Of a stretch of 64,000 nucleotides of DNA, positions 12,675-24,000 are shown piece after piece. The stretch's first letter is position 1; every line of letters begins with the position of its first letter. The notes beneath the pieces were generated by a model that was not told the origin of the DNA, made no database searches, and saw nothing but the letters and a program-made list of their open reading frames with translations. This stretch comes from Owenia fusiformis (Eukaryota > Annelida > Polychaeta > Sabellida > Oweniidae): NCBI GenBank assembly GCA_903813345.2, contig CAIIXF020000003.1, positions 3,688,109 through 3,752,108 of the forward strand, in the 5' to 3' direction. The translations under genes were made by a program, and so were the position numbers.

Positions 12675-13089
12675 AGGGAAATCATCAATCATTTATTTCA
12701 TTTTAAGACTACAATTGTCATCAAATACAACTGATACTACACTTAGATCACACTGTGAGGTGCAAGGTTGGTAGCATCAAATCTTGTACCTTCTGGAGGT
12801 GGCTTAATTAAAGTCCCTATAGAATGTAAAAAGCACATTTGCTTAGGCTGTCTTTATCAGTTTATACTCAATATATAAGATACTATATTTTTGACAAGAT
12901 CTATCACATTCTTAAATAATGTTGTTTTGAAGTCCTTAGTCTGAGACTATATCTAAATGTTTTATGTTAGTCTCAGTCCTTAGTATAAGATTCTTGGCTA
13001 CATGTTTTTAATCCACAAACATCCAATGCAGTGTATCAGGTAGATGCTGATATGAAGCTGATAGGAATGAGAGCAGAATGTGCTGTGAC
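12675..13089 (-). other. Candidate 3' terminal exon of gene 1
   Basis: On the minus strand a pyrimidine-rich acceptor, ATTTGTTTTCAG, ends just before 13,089. No donor is needed, and AATAAA occurs at 12,697-12,692, a plausible poly(A) signal. The coding frame of the preceding exon has already stopped, so this would be 3' untranslated. Exon status is inferred from splice-site and poly(A) signals only. Confidence 0.3.
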
Positions 13090-14309
13090 CTGAAAACAAA
13101 TAACAGTATTAAATTTATGCAGGGTTGAAGAAAAATAAAGAAAAACATTTACAATTTTTTGTTCAACTTATTCAATATCAAGCAATTCATGATTTTTGTG
13201 TTCTTTTAAAGGATGTTCCTTGTTACTTTCTGTTTAAAAACAAAATTCCTTGTGATCACCACTTTACAAGTTTTTTTTATATAATATTACTGTTTTTAGG
13301 CATTATAAGACTCAAGATTCCAAGAAATGACATTTCTGTTTGAAGTTATACATGGAGAACTAGACTAGTTAGAAATGTACCTAATTATAGTAGACCAGGA
13401 CTGCAAGATGCAGCTCTAAAATATGGGCATTCCCCCGTACCAGTCTCATCCAACGTTCAAAGATGCAATCATTACTGAAAAAAGTTTCATCACAGCATTA
13501 GTACACATTTGATAGAAAATACATAGAAGCTCATTTTCTTTATCAATTACAAATGCAAAAAAAACATGATAAGAATGAAAAGTATTAACATTTCATGTCT
13601 TTCAACTAAATGTAGATACAGGGTGGGCTGAGGTCAGTTAAGCTATATCATTCAATAGAGACATGTCTTGCTTCTCCTAAAGACAATTACATATGATTTA
13701 ATTGATGGAAATTGTGTTGAGACCATTTGAAGGGTACATATTGCATGGTATGAAAGACACTGCATTTTCAGCAGTGATGTCTCAAGCAGAGAAAATTTGG
13801 AAATTTTTCATGACACATGCAGAATACAGATTATGACCATGACAAGCCAAAAACATTCATACATACATATTTGTATCTTTAACATTTTCACAAATAATCA
13901 TTTTACCATCATCTGAATTTTTGTGGACTGAACTGCAAAAATAAAGACACTTGAATTAATAGAATTTTCAAGTATCACACATTTGATACTTAAGTCTTGA
14001 ATGCACTTTTAATAATAAAGATGATATCTCAAGTAACTGGCTTGGACATGTGGTGTCATGAGAAATAGCAAAGATATTTTAGGATATCTCAAAGGTTCTA
14101 TAAAACTTGTTTTAAATTAAGGATTGTGTGTGAAGGACCTCGGCACACCTAGACCCAAGCAAGCCCAGAAGTCACAGCATTAAAAGTAAAGAGTTTCTGG
14201 ACCACACTGTATAAGAATTACACAATTCACACCTGTATCAAGCATGCATTGACAAATCATGTATTCTATGTTTTAACTTACTACATATCATGTGATATGT
14301 TATACATAC
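13090..14309. other. Putative intron of gene 1
   Basis: AT-rich, with no repeat or alternative exon that I could support. Confidence 0.35.
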
Positions 14310-14425
14310 CTCAGATTGTTTGTGTTACAGTATCATGTAACTGCAGCAGGTCATATCATATCATATTGTAGAAAAGAGTCATAGGGCTCAATGTCAGCAT
14401 GTAATGGACTCCAGGATGTTGACTC
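14310..14425 (-). CDS. Candidate gene 1, C-terminal coding exon (hypothetical)
   Basis: The exon is bounded by an acceptor TTTTGGTTGCAG before 14,425 and a consensus donor GAG|GTATGT after 14,310. Joined in phase to the exon at 14,606-14,735 (AG|G), it adds 23 codons and stops at TGA 14,358-14,356, giving a predicted protein of about 61 residues. Another frame, starting E-S-T-S-W-S-P, is open to nearly the same stop and looks at least as protein-like, but it does not fit the phase of the upstream exon. The real splice choice therefore needs transcript data. No domain is recognised. Confidence 0.35.
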
Positions 14426-14605
14426 CTGCAACCAAAACTAGACTTTAGAATCAAAATATGATTTTGTATAAGAATAGGAACCTAAGTTACATATCATGGT
14501 AACAATGTGAAAAGACCAATGGCATATATACATGTGATCTGTTTGTTTAACTCTACCAATAGAATGAAAGGCATCATCATGAATAAAAGTAGTACAATGC
14601 ATTAC

Positions 14606-14735
14606 CTTTGACCTGGCCCAGCATCTTGAGTCTCTTTCTTCCGCTTGTAGCTATGATGATCTCTCTTCTGCACAATAAGGCTTTTCCTCTTCTTTCTCTT
14701 CTTGGGTTTCTTCACATCCATAGTACTAACAAACT
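14606..14735 (-). CDS. Candidate gene 1, lysine/arginine-rich coding exon
   Basis: This 130-bp segment is one of the best exon candidates in the window. It is preceded by acceptor TTTCCAG (intron end at 14,736) and followed by donor CAAAG|GTAATG. The frame is open throughout. ATG at 14,721-14,719 starts M-D-V-K-K-P-K-K-R-K-K-R-K-S, a strong nuclear/nucleolar localisation-type basic run, followed by a second basic patch Y-K-R-K-K. The frame is also open upstream of the ATG to the acceptor, so translation could begin in an earlier exon. A small nuclear protein is the inference; I do not recognise the family. A 200-bp satellite begins only about 60 bp upstream of the acceptor. Confidence 0.5.
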
Positions 14736-14794
14736 CTGGAAAATACAAATCAAAATATTAATGTTGAAAAAACAAAATGGTATGTAAACCATTT

Positions 14795-17350
14795 GACCAT
14801 GATTTCAGTTGACTATGAAATTGAAAAGAAGAAACCTATCATTCAAATGAATAGTTCTTTGTGATCTACATAGTTTGCTCTTTCCAGTGATGTATGAACC
14901 ATATCAAGGGGATGTCTGGATCAATTTATTTAGATCCTTAGTATAGAAAAATCTTCGGAGATTATCTCGACGCGAGGGGAAAGTTGGGTCAATACCATGA
15001 TTTCAGCTGACTATGACAATTAAAAGAGGAGGAAACCTATCATTCAAATGAATAGTTCTTTGTGATCTACATAGTTTGCTCTTTTCAGTGATATGTGAAC
15101 CATATTAAGGGGATGTCTGGATCAATTTATATAGATGATGAAACTTTAGAAAAATCTTCGGAGATTATCGCGACACGGGGGAAAAGTTGGGCCAATACCA
15201 TGATTTCAGCTGACTATGACACTTAAAAGAGGAAAATTATCATTCAAATGAATATATCTTCGAGATCTACAAAGTAGGCGCTTTTCAGTGATATATAAAC
15301 CATATCAAGGGGATGTCTGGATCAATTTATATAGATGATGAAACTTTAGAAAAATCTTCGAAGATTATCGCGACACGGGGGAAAAGTTGGGCCAATACCA
15401 TGATTTCAGCTGACTATGACACTTAAAAGAGGAAAATTATCATTCAAATGAATATATCTTCGAGATCTACAAAGTAGGCGCTTTTCAGTGATATATAAAC
15501 CATATCAAGGGGATGTCTGGATCAATTTATATAGATGATGAAACTTTAGAAAAATCTTCGAAGATTATCGCGACACGGGGGAAAAGTTGGGCCAATACCA
15601 TGATTTCAGCTGACTATGACACTTAAAAGAGGAAAACTATCATTCAAATGAATATATCTTCGAGATCTACGAAATAAGCCCTTTTCAATGATATATGAAC
15701 CATATCAAGGGGATGTCTGGATCAATTTATATAGATGATGAAACTTTAGAAAAATCTTCGGAGATTATCGCGACACGGGGGAAAAGTTGGGCCAATACCA
15801 TGATTTCAGCTGACTATGACACTTAAAAGAGGAAAACTATCATTCAAGTGAATATATCTTCGAGATCTACAAAATAGGCCCTTTTCAGTGATATATGAAC
15901 CATATCAAGGGGATGTCTGGATCAATTTATATAGATGATGAAACTTTAGAAAAATCTTCGGAGATTATCGCGACACAAGGGAAAAGTTGGGCCAATACCA
16001 TGATTTCAGCTGACTATGACACTTAAAAGAGGAAAACTATCATTCAAATGAATATATCTTCGAGATCTACAAAGAAGGCCCTTTTCAGTGATATATGAAC
16101 CATATCAAGGGGATGTCTGGATCAATTTATATAGATGATGAAACTTTAGAAAAATCTTCGGAGATTATCGCGACACGGGGGAAAAGTTGGGCCAATACCA
16201 TGATTTCAGCTGACTATGACACTTAAAAGAGGAAAACTATCATTCAAATGAATATATCATCGAGATCTACAAAATAGGCCCTTTTCAGTGATATATGAAC
16301 CATATCAAGGGGATGTCTGGATCAATTTATATAGATGATGAAACTTTAGAAAAATCTTCGGAGATTATCGCGACACGAGGGAAAAGTTGGGCCAATACCA
16401 TGATTTCAGCTGACTATGACACTTAAAAGAGGAAAACTATCATTCAAATGAATCTTCGAGATCTACAAAGAAGGCCCTTTTCAGTGATATATGAACCATA
16501 TCAAGGGGATGTCTGGATCAATTTATATAGATGATGAAACTTTAGAAAAATCTATGGAGATTATCGCGACACGGGGGAAAAGTTGGGCCAATACCATGAT
16601 TTCAGCTGACTATGACACTTAAAAGAGGAAAACTATCATTCAAATGAATATATCTTCGAGATCTACAAAATAGGCCCTTTTCAGTGATATATGAACCATA
16701 TCAAGGGGATGTCTGGATCAATTTATATAGATGATGAAACTTTAGAAAAATCTTCGGAGATTATCGCGACACGAGGGAAAAGTTGGGCCAATACCATGAT
16801 TTCAGCTGACTATGACACTTAAAAGAGAAAAACTATCATTCAAATCAATATATCTTCGAGATCTACAAAGTAGGCCCTTTTCAGTGATATATGAACCATA
16901 TCAAGGGGATGTCTGGATCAATTTATATAGATGATGAAACTTTAGAAAATCTACGGAGATGTACCGTGACGCGAGGGGAAAGTTGGGCCAACACCATGAT
17001 TTCAGCTGACAATGACAATTAAAAGAGGAAACCTATCATTTAAATGAATAGATCTTCGAGATCTACAAAGAAGGCCCTTTTCAGTGATATATGAACCATA
17101 TCAAGGGGATGTCTGGATCAATTTATATAGATGATGAAACTTTAGAAAAATCTTCGGAGATTATCGCGACACGAGGGAAAAGTTGGGCCAATACCATGAT
17201 TTCAGCTGACTATGACACTTAAAAGAGGAAAATTATCATTCAAATGAATAGTTCTTTGTGATCTACATAGTTTGCTCTTTTCAGTGATATGTGAACCACA
17301 TCAAGGGGATGTCCGGATCAATTTATATAGATGATGAAACTTTAGAGAAA
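14795..17350. repeat. Tandem satellite, 200-bp unit, about 12.8 copies
   Basis: GATGTCTGGATCAATTTAT recurs every 200 bp from 14,911 to 17,307; one unit near 16,450 is 4 bp shorter. Inner units are nearly identical, while the first, second and last are diverged, the usual pattern of a homogenised array with old edges. It would fill most of intron 1 of candidate gene 1. The unit carries ATTATCGCGACACG and AAAGTTGGGCCAATACCATG. No reading frame runs through it. Confidence 0.97.
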
Positions 17351-17678
17351 TTTCTTTTTAGGTCAGAAATATCTGAAGAAAAATGAATGAAAAAAGTTAA
17401 CAAAAAAGTATGAAGTAAAGCACCAGTCATTTATACATATTCATACATGAAATATCAATACTGATTTATGTACAAGGAACCTTACTTTTAACACTAAACG
17501 GCAAAATCCACGTTTAATTTTATTAAAAATGTCGATTCCTTGGACTTCGCAATTTTTTTGGCTTTCCTCATTTTTCAATCACTTTTTCTTGTAAGAGAAC
17601 GGTGTTTCCGTAAGTATTTCCCTCTAAATTTTAACAAATGTGCATTCATGATAACCATTTTATCGATTAAATACATAC
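17351..17678 (-). other. Putative 5' part of intron 1 of gene 1
   Basis: AT-rich. On the minus strand a short open frame beginning ATGAGGAAAGCC (about 17,575) stops within 26 codons. A second possible donor, AAAAGTAAGG, occurs near 17,485. Confidence 0.3.
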
Positions 17679-17850
17679 CTTAATGGGTATTTACGTCATA
17701 ATTGTGGAGAATTTGTGAAAAATGTAATTTATTTTCTCAACAATCCACGATGTCCGAAATCTCGAGGGGAAATCTCGCAATATCTCGTATGGCGCGCCAA
17801 GTTTGAAAATTGTATATGGAGGTCAATGGGAGGCTTCCAATCCCTTTAGA
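17679..17850 (-). promoter_or_regulatory. Candidate promoter / non-coding first exon of gene 1
   Basis: The block is CpG-richer than its surroundings, with GGCGCGCC, GATATTGCGAGATTTC and CTCGAGATTTC read on the minus strand. It ends in a strong donor, CATTAAG|GTATGT, at 17,679/17,678. The only ATG just upstream of the donor makes ATG-ACG-TAA, a minimal upstream frame. A first exon that is 5' untranslated, with coding starting at 14,721, is the simplest model, inferred from composition and splice signals. Confidence 0.35.
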
Positions 17851-18118
17851 GTATATTAGTCTCAGTCGGTACACAGTAACATATTCTCTGTCAAAAGTTC
17901 ATGGACAATGTAACAATTTGTAGCAATTTGTTGCAAACAATATTTCTATAGATCATCTTACAACTCCCACACACTGATTTTGGGAATTTCCCAAAGCATA
18001 TGTCAGTCTATAATTCTGCTGGAATTCAGATGAAAGCTTAGTAAGTGACGCGCATGCGTGCATGCATCTTATTGCGGCAATGAGACATGAAGGTAGAACT
18101 CTGCAGTCTTACAACGTC

Positions 18119-18319
18119 CAGGGGCAGATCTGGAAAGCAACAAAAAAGGGCCCCTAAAACCCCAAAATGTTGGAAATTTTGAGGCCCATTTTCTTCAACA
18201 ATTGGCCTAAAATTAAAAAATAAGGCCTTAAAAGAACGTAAGGCCTTTTTTGGCCGAAAATATTTTTGGGGCCAATTTTTTTTTCTGGGGGACGGGCCCC
18301 CTCCCCAGATCCGCCAGTG
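18119..18319. mobile_element. MITE of the CAGTGGCGGATC type
   Basis: Left end CAGGGGCAGATCTGG; right end CCAGATCCGCCAGTG, its inverted near-complement. The interior AATTAAAAAATAAGGCCTTA is shared with 12,094-12,319. No clean target-site duplication. Ends resemble hAT-type MITEs; no transposase is present. Confidence 0.7.
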
Positions 18320-18867
18320 ACTTTTACGAATAGTTTTTTATATGTGTATATCATTATTCGAATAGTATCTACTGTATATCAGAACCATACATCAGTGAAT
18401 ATTAAGACACTTGCACACCCAAGTACAAATAGAACATATTATATTAAAGGAACACTGTTTTGAGAACGAATAATTAATTATAAGGACAAACACCCAATTT
18501 CTGAAACGGAATAAAATGGCACGAACAAGATACCAATAGACTAGATGCGAGTAGAAATAATCTAGATTTACGTCTTTAAATGTTCAAAATTCAGACTCAG
18601 ACAAAGTGATGTCATATTTGAAATCTACGTGTAAAAGTATATTTGGAAACATAGTTTCGAAAATTTATTTATTTTAAAATGCGACTTCTAGTTCGGGGAG
18701 ATTCTAATAGATCCCAAGTTATAAAATCACAAAATATATATATTTTATTGTATTGGACAGATGACATTGGTTTGCTTTTAACGGATATATTTTAATTTGC
18801 ATAACTATTAGATACAATACGGGTGTTATGAAAATTGAACAACTAAAACAGATGAATATTTAGGTAT
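18320..18867. other. AT-rich spacer
   Basis: Nothing recognised. Confidence 0.5.
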
Positions 18868-19222
18868 GGGGAACTTTCTACTATGCCTGTCATGCTATCT
18901 GACCCGAACGAGCCACCTGGTAGTGAAACTGGGAACTATCTACTCGTACTTGGGTTATTGTTAATTTAGTGGAGGTTTTCAAACACAATAAGAACTTTCT
19001 ACTATACCTGCCATGCTATATGACCCGAAAGAGCCACCCGACAGTGAAACTGGTAACTACTGTACCTACTCATACTTGGGTTATTGTTTATTTAGTGGAG
19101 CTTTTCAAACACAATAAGAACTTTCTACTATACCTGCCATGCTATTTGACCCGAACGAGCCACCTGGTAGTGAAACTGGTAACTACCTACTCGCACTTGG
19201 GTTATTGTTTATTATTATATCA
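18868..19222. repeat. Tandem repeat, three units of about 121-126 bp
   Basis: GAACTTTCTACTAT recurs at 18,871, 18,992 and 19,118, each followed by a unit containing GAGCCACCTGGTAGTGAAAC or a close variant. Units two and three are joined by GGAGGTTTTCAAACACAATA or a variant. The long frame through 18,969-19,304 is a by-product of the repeat. Confidence 0.9.
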
Positions 19223-19227
19223 CTATC

Positions 19228-19421
19228 TAGCTAGCGACAGTATGATTGGTCAAAATCGGGTCACATGTCGTGGGATATCTGGCGATATTCAATGGCAATG
19301 CTAATCAGATAAGACAACCGTGAGATATCTAGCGATATCCCACGCTCCCGGGAATTTTCAAAGAATTTGTTTTCGTTCAGTGTAAATAATTCAGTGTTTT
19401 CAAAGTTCAGTGTAAGTCAAA
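19228..19421 (+). promoter_or_regulatory. Palindromic leader with a NF-Y-type box
   Basis: GATTGGTCAA at about 19,241 (inverted CCAAT) is followed by a stem pair GTGGGATATC / GATATCCCAC (19,270-19,342) and then by the ATG of the mini-frame at 19,422. The 42.1-kb hairpin block also carries a GATTGGTCAA box upstream of its hairpin. This looks like the 5' end of a mobile element. Confidence 0.4.
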
Positions 19422-19475
19422 ATGGCAGACGAACCGAGTAGATTCGTAAAAATATCTGAAGACTTAATGACTTAA
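19422..19475 (+). pseudogene. 17-codon leader, possibly the start of a lost mobile-element ORF
   Basis: ATG in a good context (CAAAATGG) opens M-A-D-E-P-S-R-F-V-K-I-S-E-D and stops at TAA after 17 codons. Immediately downstream comes a strong terminal hairpin (19,515-19,651). The order promoter palindrome, start of a coding region, terminal hairpin suggests an internally deleted element that kept only its ends. The peptide reminds me of N-termini of Crypton-type (DUF3504-like) proteins, but that is a weak resemblance from memory and needs a search. It could also be a chance frame. Confidence 0.25.
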
Positions 19476-19514
19476 TAATATTAGGGATGTTTAGCTAGAC
19501 AGTGATATAATAAA

Positions 19515-19651
19515 ACAAATATTTCACTCTATTTTCGGTGAATACCTGTAGCACTTTCACAAGGTGATATTCCACTTGCCCTTCGGGCTTCGTGGAATAT
19601 CACTTGTGAAAGATGTACAGGTATTCACCTCAATAGAGTGAAATATTTGTT
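19515..19651. repeat. Hairpin element end (family H4)
   Basis: ACAAATATTTCACTCTATTT pairs with its complement at 19,631-19,651. The stem includes GGTGAATACCTGTA and GGTGATATTCCAC, with the loop TTGCCCTTCGGGCTTCG. The long, near-perfect stem is clear. Confidence 0.8.
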
Positions 19652-20849
19652 CAATGTCTCTTCATACAATATATTGATTCTGAAACATTGGTGAATAAAA
19701 ATATAAAATGTTGGTTTAGGCACATGGGAAATGAGCCTAGTTTCGGATCATACATACTGGAGAAAGTATATACACAGGAATGTGACTCAGAAAATGTGAC
19801 TAAAACAGTTAAAAGTTAGACTTTTGGAAAGGTCACCAAACAGAATCTATTACATTTTTCAGAAAGTGTGCCAAATATATTATTTGAAATGATAGGAGCT
19901 TTGAAAATTTGAATTCATTCCTAGAAATAGAAAAAGATGAGAAAACTGATTTAGAAAGCAATCCATTTTCTTTTTGTGATCACATTTTTTGTTTCATCAA
20001 CTTTTCAAAATTTCGAAGCTCGTATGAAGCAATATATATGGCACATATTTTGAAAAATTCAGAACATTCTGTATGGCGACATTTTTAAAGGTAAACTTTT
20101 TAAGTTTTTTTCAGTCACAACTTCAGTCACAACAAAGTCTCACATGATGTTTAGAGTCATTCTGAGCATGTTCATTGTGATCCTGGTCATGTAAATGAGT
20201 AGTAGTAAAACTGATTGATGGGCAAGACAGAACTCCACGTGTTTTTTCATTTCCTGTTTTGTGTAAATTTCTGATAACTACTTCCTTAACCCACACTGGA
20301 GAAAGTACAAACTGTTAGTTTATACACCCTGAAGAATGAAGAAAATATGACGTTTGAGATGTTTAAGATGTTTGATTTATACTGAACAATCATACAAACA
20401 AGAGAGACTATGAGAATATTGATTAATCCAATCTGAGTAATATGATGGATAGTTGGTTCTTCAAAATAAGAGGTTTACTTAGATTTTGAATATCAATATA
20501 GATTTGTATCAAGTGTAATAAAGAATCTGATCTTCGTAACTTACTTAATTTTAAGCATACGGATTAATATTCAATGGATTTACATTTTATGCAGAGTTCC
20601 TGTGACAGTGGCATTTATTTTTAGTGATCAAGAAAGTACTTTGAACGCTCCCGCCAAGTTATATAGGAAGACGTCAGAGCATTTTCAAATGAAAATCAGA
20701 ATTCTGATAAACATCGCATCTAAAATCATGTCTGTGTCTATGATGCAAGATGGAGCATTTTGGAAACCCTTCTTTATAAAATGTGTAAACCATTCTTAGA
20801 AATTGCAATACTGAAAATGAGCTATTGGTATGCACTGTGTACAAGTAAT
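19652..20849. other. AT-rich DNA, nothing recognised
   Basis: No exon-like frame or repeat copy was recognised. Confidence 0.5.
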
Positions 20850-20950
20850 ACCGATTGCTCCGATTTTCACTACGGCGCCCTGCCGATTGAGTATTTTGTT
20901 CAAAATTGAATACAATTTTGAACAAACGGAGCAAATGTGACGCAGGCATC
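20850..20950. repeat. Second copy of hairpin family H1
   Basis: Shares TTGCTCCGATTTTCACTACG and GAGCAAATGTGACGCAGGCA with 5,949-6,068. Its centre is shorter and carries the self-complementary pair TTCAAAATTGAA / TTTTGAACAAA. Confidence 0.75.
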
Positions 20951-21201
20951 AGTGTAGTATGAATTCATTTTGTCAGGATACCAGTACTAAGTTTGCAAAC
21001 ATGCATGTCAACTATGGCCAATCAGAAGAGTACACCCCTTCTATATGATAATATAAACCCTTCCTACACCTTGGTTTAGCTTTGGATCACTATGCTATCA
21101 CTATGTGGCAGAAATGCATTCTGATTGGATATAAATGATCACATGACCTTAGTTCACCTTAGTTCAGGAGATGGCATGCCAAAATGTAAAATCTCTACTA
21201 G

Positions 21202-21660
21202 AACGAGTGACAACGTACTAACAACGAGCTGGACGTACTACGAACGGAACCGTCGTACCTCAATCCTACTAGGGACGTTTTTACAACGAGTTGAACTGTC
21301 TGAGGACGTATTGAGAACGAGGTAGAACTAACTGCAAACGGGTTTAAACTGACTAAGAAAAAGACTGCTTATGAACGAGTTAGCAAAAGTATAGCTATCA
21401 CACGAAACAAGTTGCCACTGCGTTCTTCAAAATTAACTGTTTTTAAACTTTATTTACTAACTTCATGAACGTTCTCAGACGGGAAGGTGATTTTAGAATT
21501 TTGAACCGATTCAAAATTCGATGGCAACCATACCGTTTTGTAATCAGGTCACGATGACCTTCTAGACTAAGGGACGCGTTATACGACGTTGCACACCGAC
21601 CGTAGTACGACCTGAACGAACTGCGAATGAGATGGACGTATTGAAGGCTGTTCATGAACG
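21202..21660. repeat. Phased ACG-motif block
   Basis: From 21,202 to about 21,341, ACG (mostly AACGA or GACGT) occurs at offsets 3, 13, 24, 33, 44, 53, 75, 86, 106, 117 and 138, a mean step near 10.4 bp with a few degenerate positions. A second CpG-rich run (about 21,540-21,660, e.g. TACGACCTGAACGAACTGCG) ends the block. No coding frame explains it. It directly precedes the 190-bp satellite but is a different sequence. Confidence 0.6.
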
Positions 21661-21720
21661 AAGTAGCTAATTACACTATGTAAAATCCTATGATTAATAC
21701 TTGTGATAACCCAGCTAACA

Positions 21721-24000
21721 ATTTTACGTTGTGATAACGTCGTCAGAATATATGTCTCAAGTTGTAGCAACGTTAAATATGGAACGTTGTAGGTACAGGA
21801 AGGTGTGGACTCGCACAGATGTTTAAAGAACGTTACATTTGACTTAAATATCACGTGTCAGGAACGTAGTAGCGACCTTAACAATTACGTCGCCAAAATA
21901 ACGAAACTGTAACGTACTTACATTACGTCATATATACGTGGCCAATCTAAATTTCTGGTAACGTTGATATGGAACGTTGTAGGTACAGGAAGGTGTGGAC
22001 TCGCATAGATGTTTAAAGAACGTTACATTTGACTTAAATATCACGTGTCAGGAACGTAGTAGCGACCTTAACAATTACGTCACCAAAATAACGAAAATGT
22101 AACGTACTTACATTACGTCATAAATACGTGGCCAATCTAAATTTCTGGTAACGTTGATATGGAACGTTGTAGGTACAGGAAGGTGTGGACTCGCACAGAT
22201 GTTTAAAGAACGTTACATTTGACTTACATATCACGTGTCAGGAACGTAGTAGCGACCTTAACAATAACATTGCCAAAATAACGAAACTGTAACGTACTTA
22301 CATTACGTCATATATACGTGGCCAATCTAAATTTCTGGTAACGTTCATATGGAACGTTGTAGGTACAGGAAGGTGTGGACTCGCATAGATGTTTAAAGAA
22401 CGTTACATTTGACTTAAATATCACGTGTCAGGAACGTAGTAGCGACCTTAACAATTACGTCACCAAAATAACGAAAATGTAACGTACTTACATTACGTCA
22501 TAAATACGTGGCCAATCTAAATTTCTGGTAACGTTGATATGGAACGTTGTAGGTACAGGAAGGTGTGGACTCGCATAGATGTTTAAAGAACGTTACATTT
22601 GACTTAAATATCACGTGCCAGGAACGTAGAACCAACCTAAACGATGACTTCGCCAAAATAACGAAAATGTAACGTACTTACATTACGTCATAAATACGTG
22701 GCCAATCTAAATTTCTGGTAACGTTGATATGGAACGTTGTAGGTACAGGAAGGTGTGGACTCGCACAGATGTTTAAAGAACGTTACATTTGACTTAAATA
22801 TCACGTGTCAGGAACGTAGTAGCGACCTTAACAATTACGTCGCCAAAATAACGAAACTGTAACGTACTTACATTACGTCATATATACGTGGCCAATCTAA
22901 ATTTCTGGTAACGTTGATATGGAACGTTGTAAGTACAGGAAGGTGTGGACTCGCATAGATGTTTAAAGAACGTTACATTTGACTTAAATATCACGTGTCA
23001 GGAACGTAGTAGCGACCTTAACAATTACGTCACCAAAATAACGAAAATGTAACGTACTCACATTACGTCATATATACGTGGCCAATCTAAATTTCTGGTA
23101 ACGTTGATATGGAACGTTGTAGGTACAGGAAGGTGTGGACTCGCACAGATGTTTAAAGAACGTTACATTTGACTTAAATATCACGTGCCAGGAACGTTGA
23201 ACCAACCTAGACGATGACTTCGCCAAAATAACGAAAATGTAACGTACTTACATTACGTCATAAATACGTGGCCAATCTAAATTTCTGATACGTTAATTAT
23301 GGAACGTTGTAGGTACAGGAAGTTGTGGACTCGCACAGATGTTCAAAGAACGTTACATTTGACTTAAATATCACGTGCCAGGAACGTAGAACCAACCTAA
23401 ACGATAACTTTGCAAAAATAACGAGACTGTAATGTGCTTATGCAACGTCACATATACGTGGCCAGTTTTAAGTTCTGGTACGTTAATTATGGAACGTTGT
23501 AGGTACAGGAAGGTGTGGACTCGCACAGATGTTTAAAGAACGTTACATTTGACTTAAATATCATGTGCTAGGAATGTAGTAGCAACCTTAACAATGACTG
23601 CAAAAATAAAATAACAGACTGTAACGTGCTAATGCAACGTCACATATACGTGGCCAAGTTAAAGTTCTGGTAACATTAACTATAGAACGTTGTAGGCAAA
23701 GGAAAGTGTGGACACGCATAAATGAGTATACAAGTTACGTTCGACTTAGATACACGAGCCAGGAATGTAGTACCAACCTTAACAACGACTTTGCCAAAAT
23801 AAAGAGACTGTAACGTGCTTGTCACATACATGGTAAATTCATAACTTCTGGTTACATCAAGTTAGGACAACACATGCAAGGAATGTTCTAGTAACCTTAA
23901 TTATGCCATCAGCAAGATATAGTGATAGTAATGACTAACGTCCAGTTAAATGAATCATTACATGAACATAATTTAAAGTTCCTGTACAGGAAGATGTAGA
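21721..24000. repeat. Tandem satellite, 190-bp unit, about 11 copies, ACGT-rich
   Basis: GGAACGTTGTAGGTACAGGA recurs at 21,781 and every 190 bp to 23,491, then degenerates at about 23,682. Each unit contains about eight ACGT sites plus other CpGs, far more than expected in DNA this AT-rich. Two unit variants (ACGTCGCC with AACGAAACT; ACGTCACC with AACGAAAAT) tend to alternate. The right edge decays into unique sequence by about 24,000. Confidence 0.97.

Noticed and set aside
14795-17350. CRISPR-like array
   Set aside because: Whole 200-bp units repeat with no unique spacers; this is a satellite.
18969-19304. 111-codon frame with repeated peptide units
   Set aside because: Produced by the three-copy tandem repeat; units differ by frame-changing indels.
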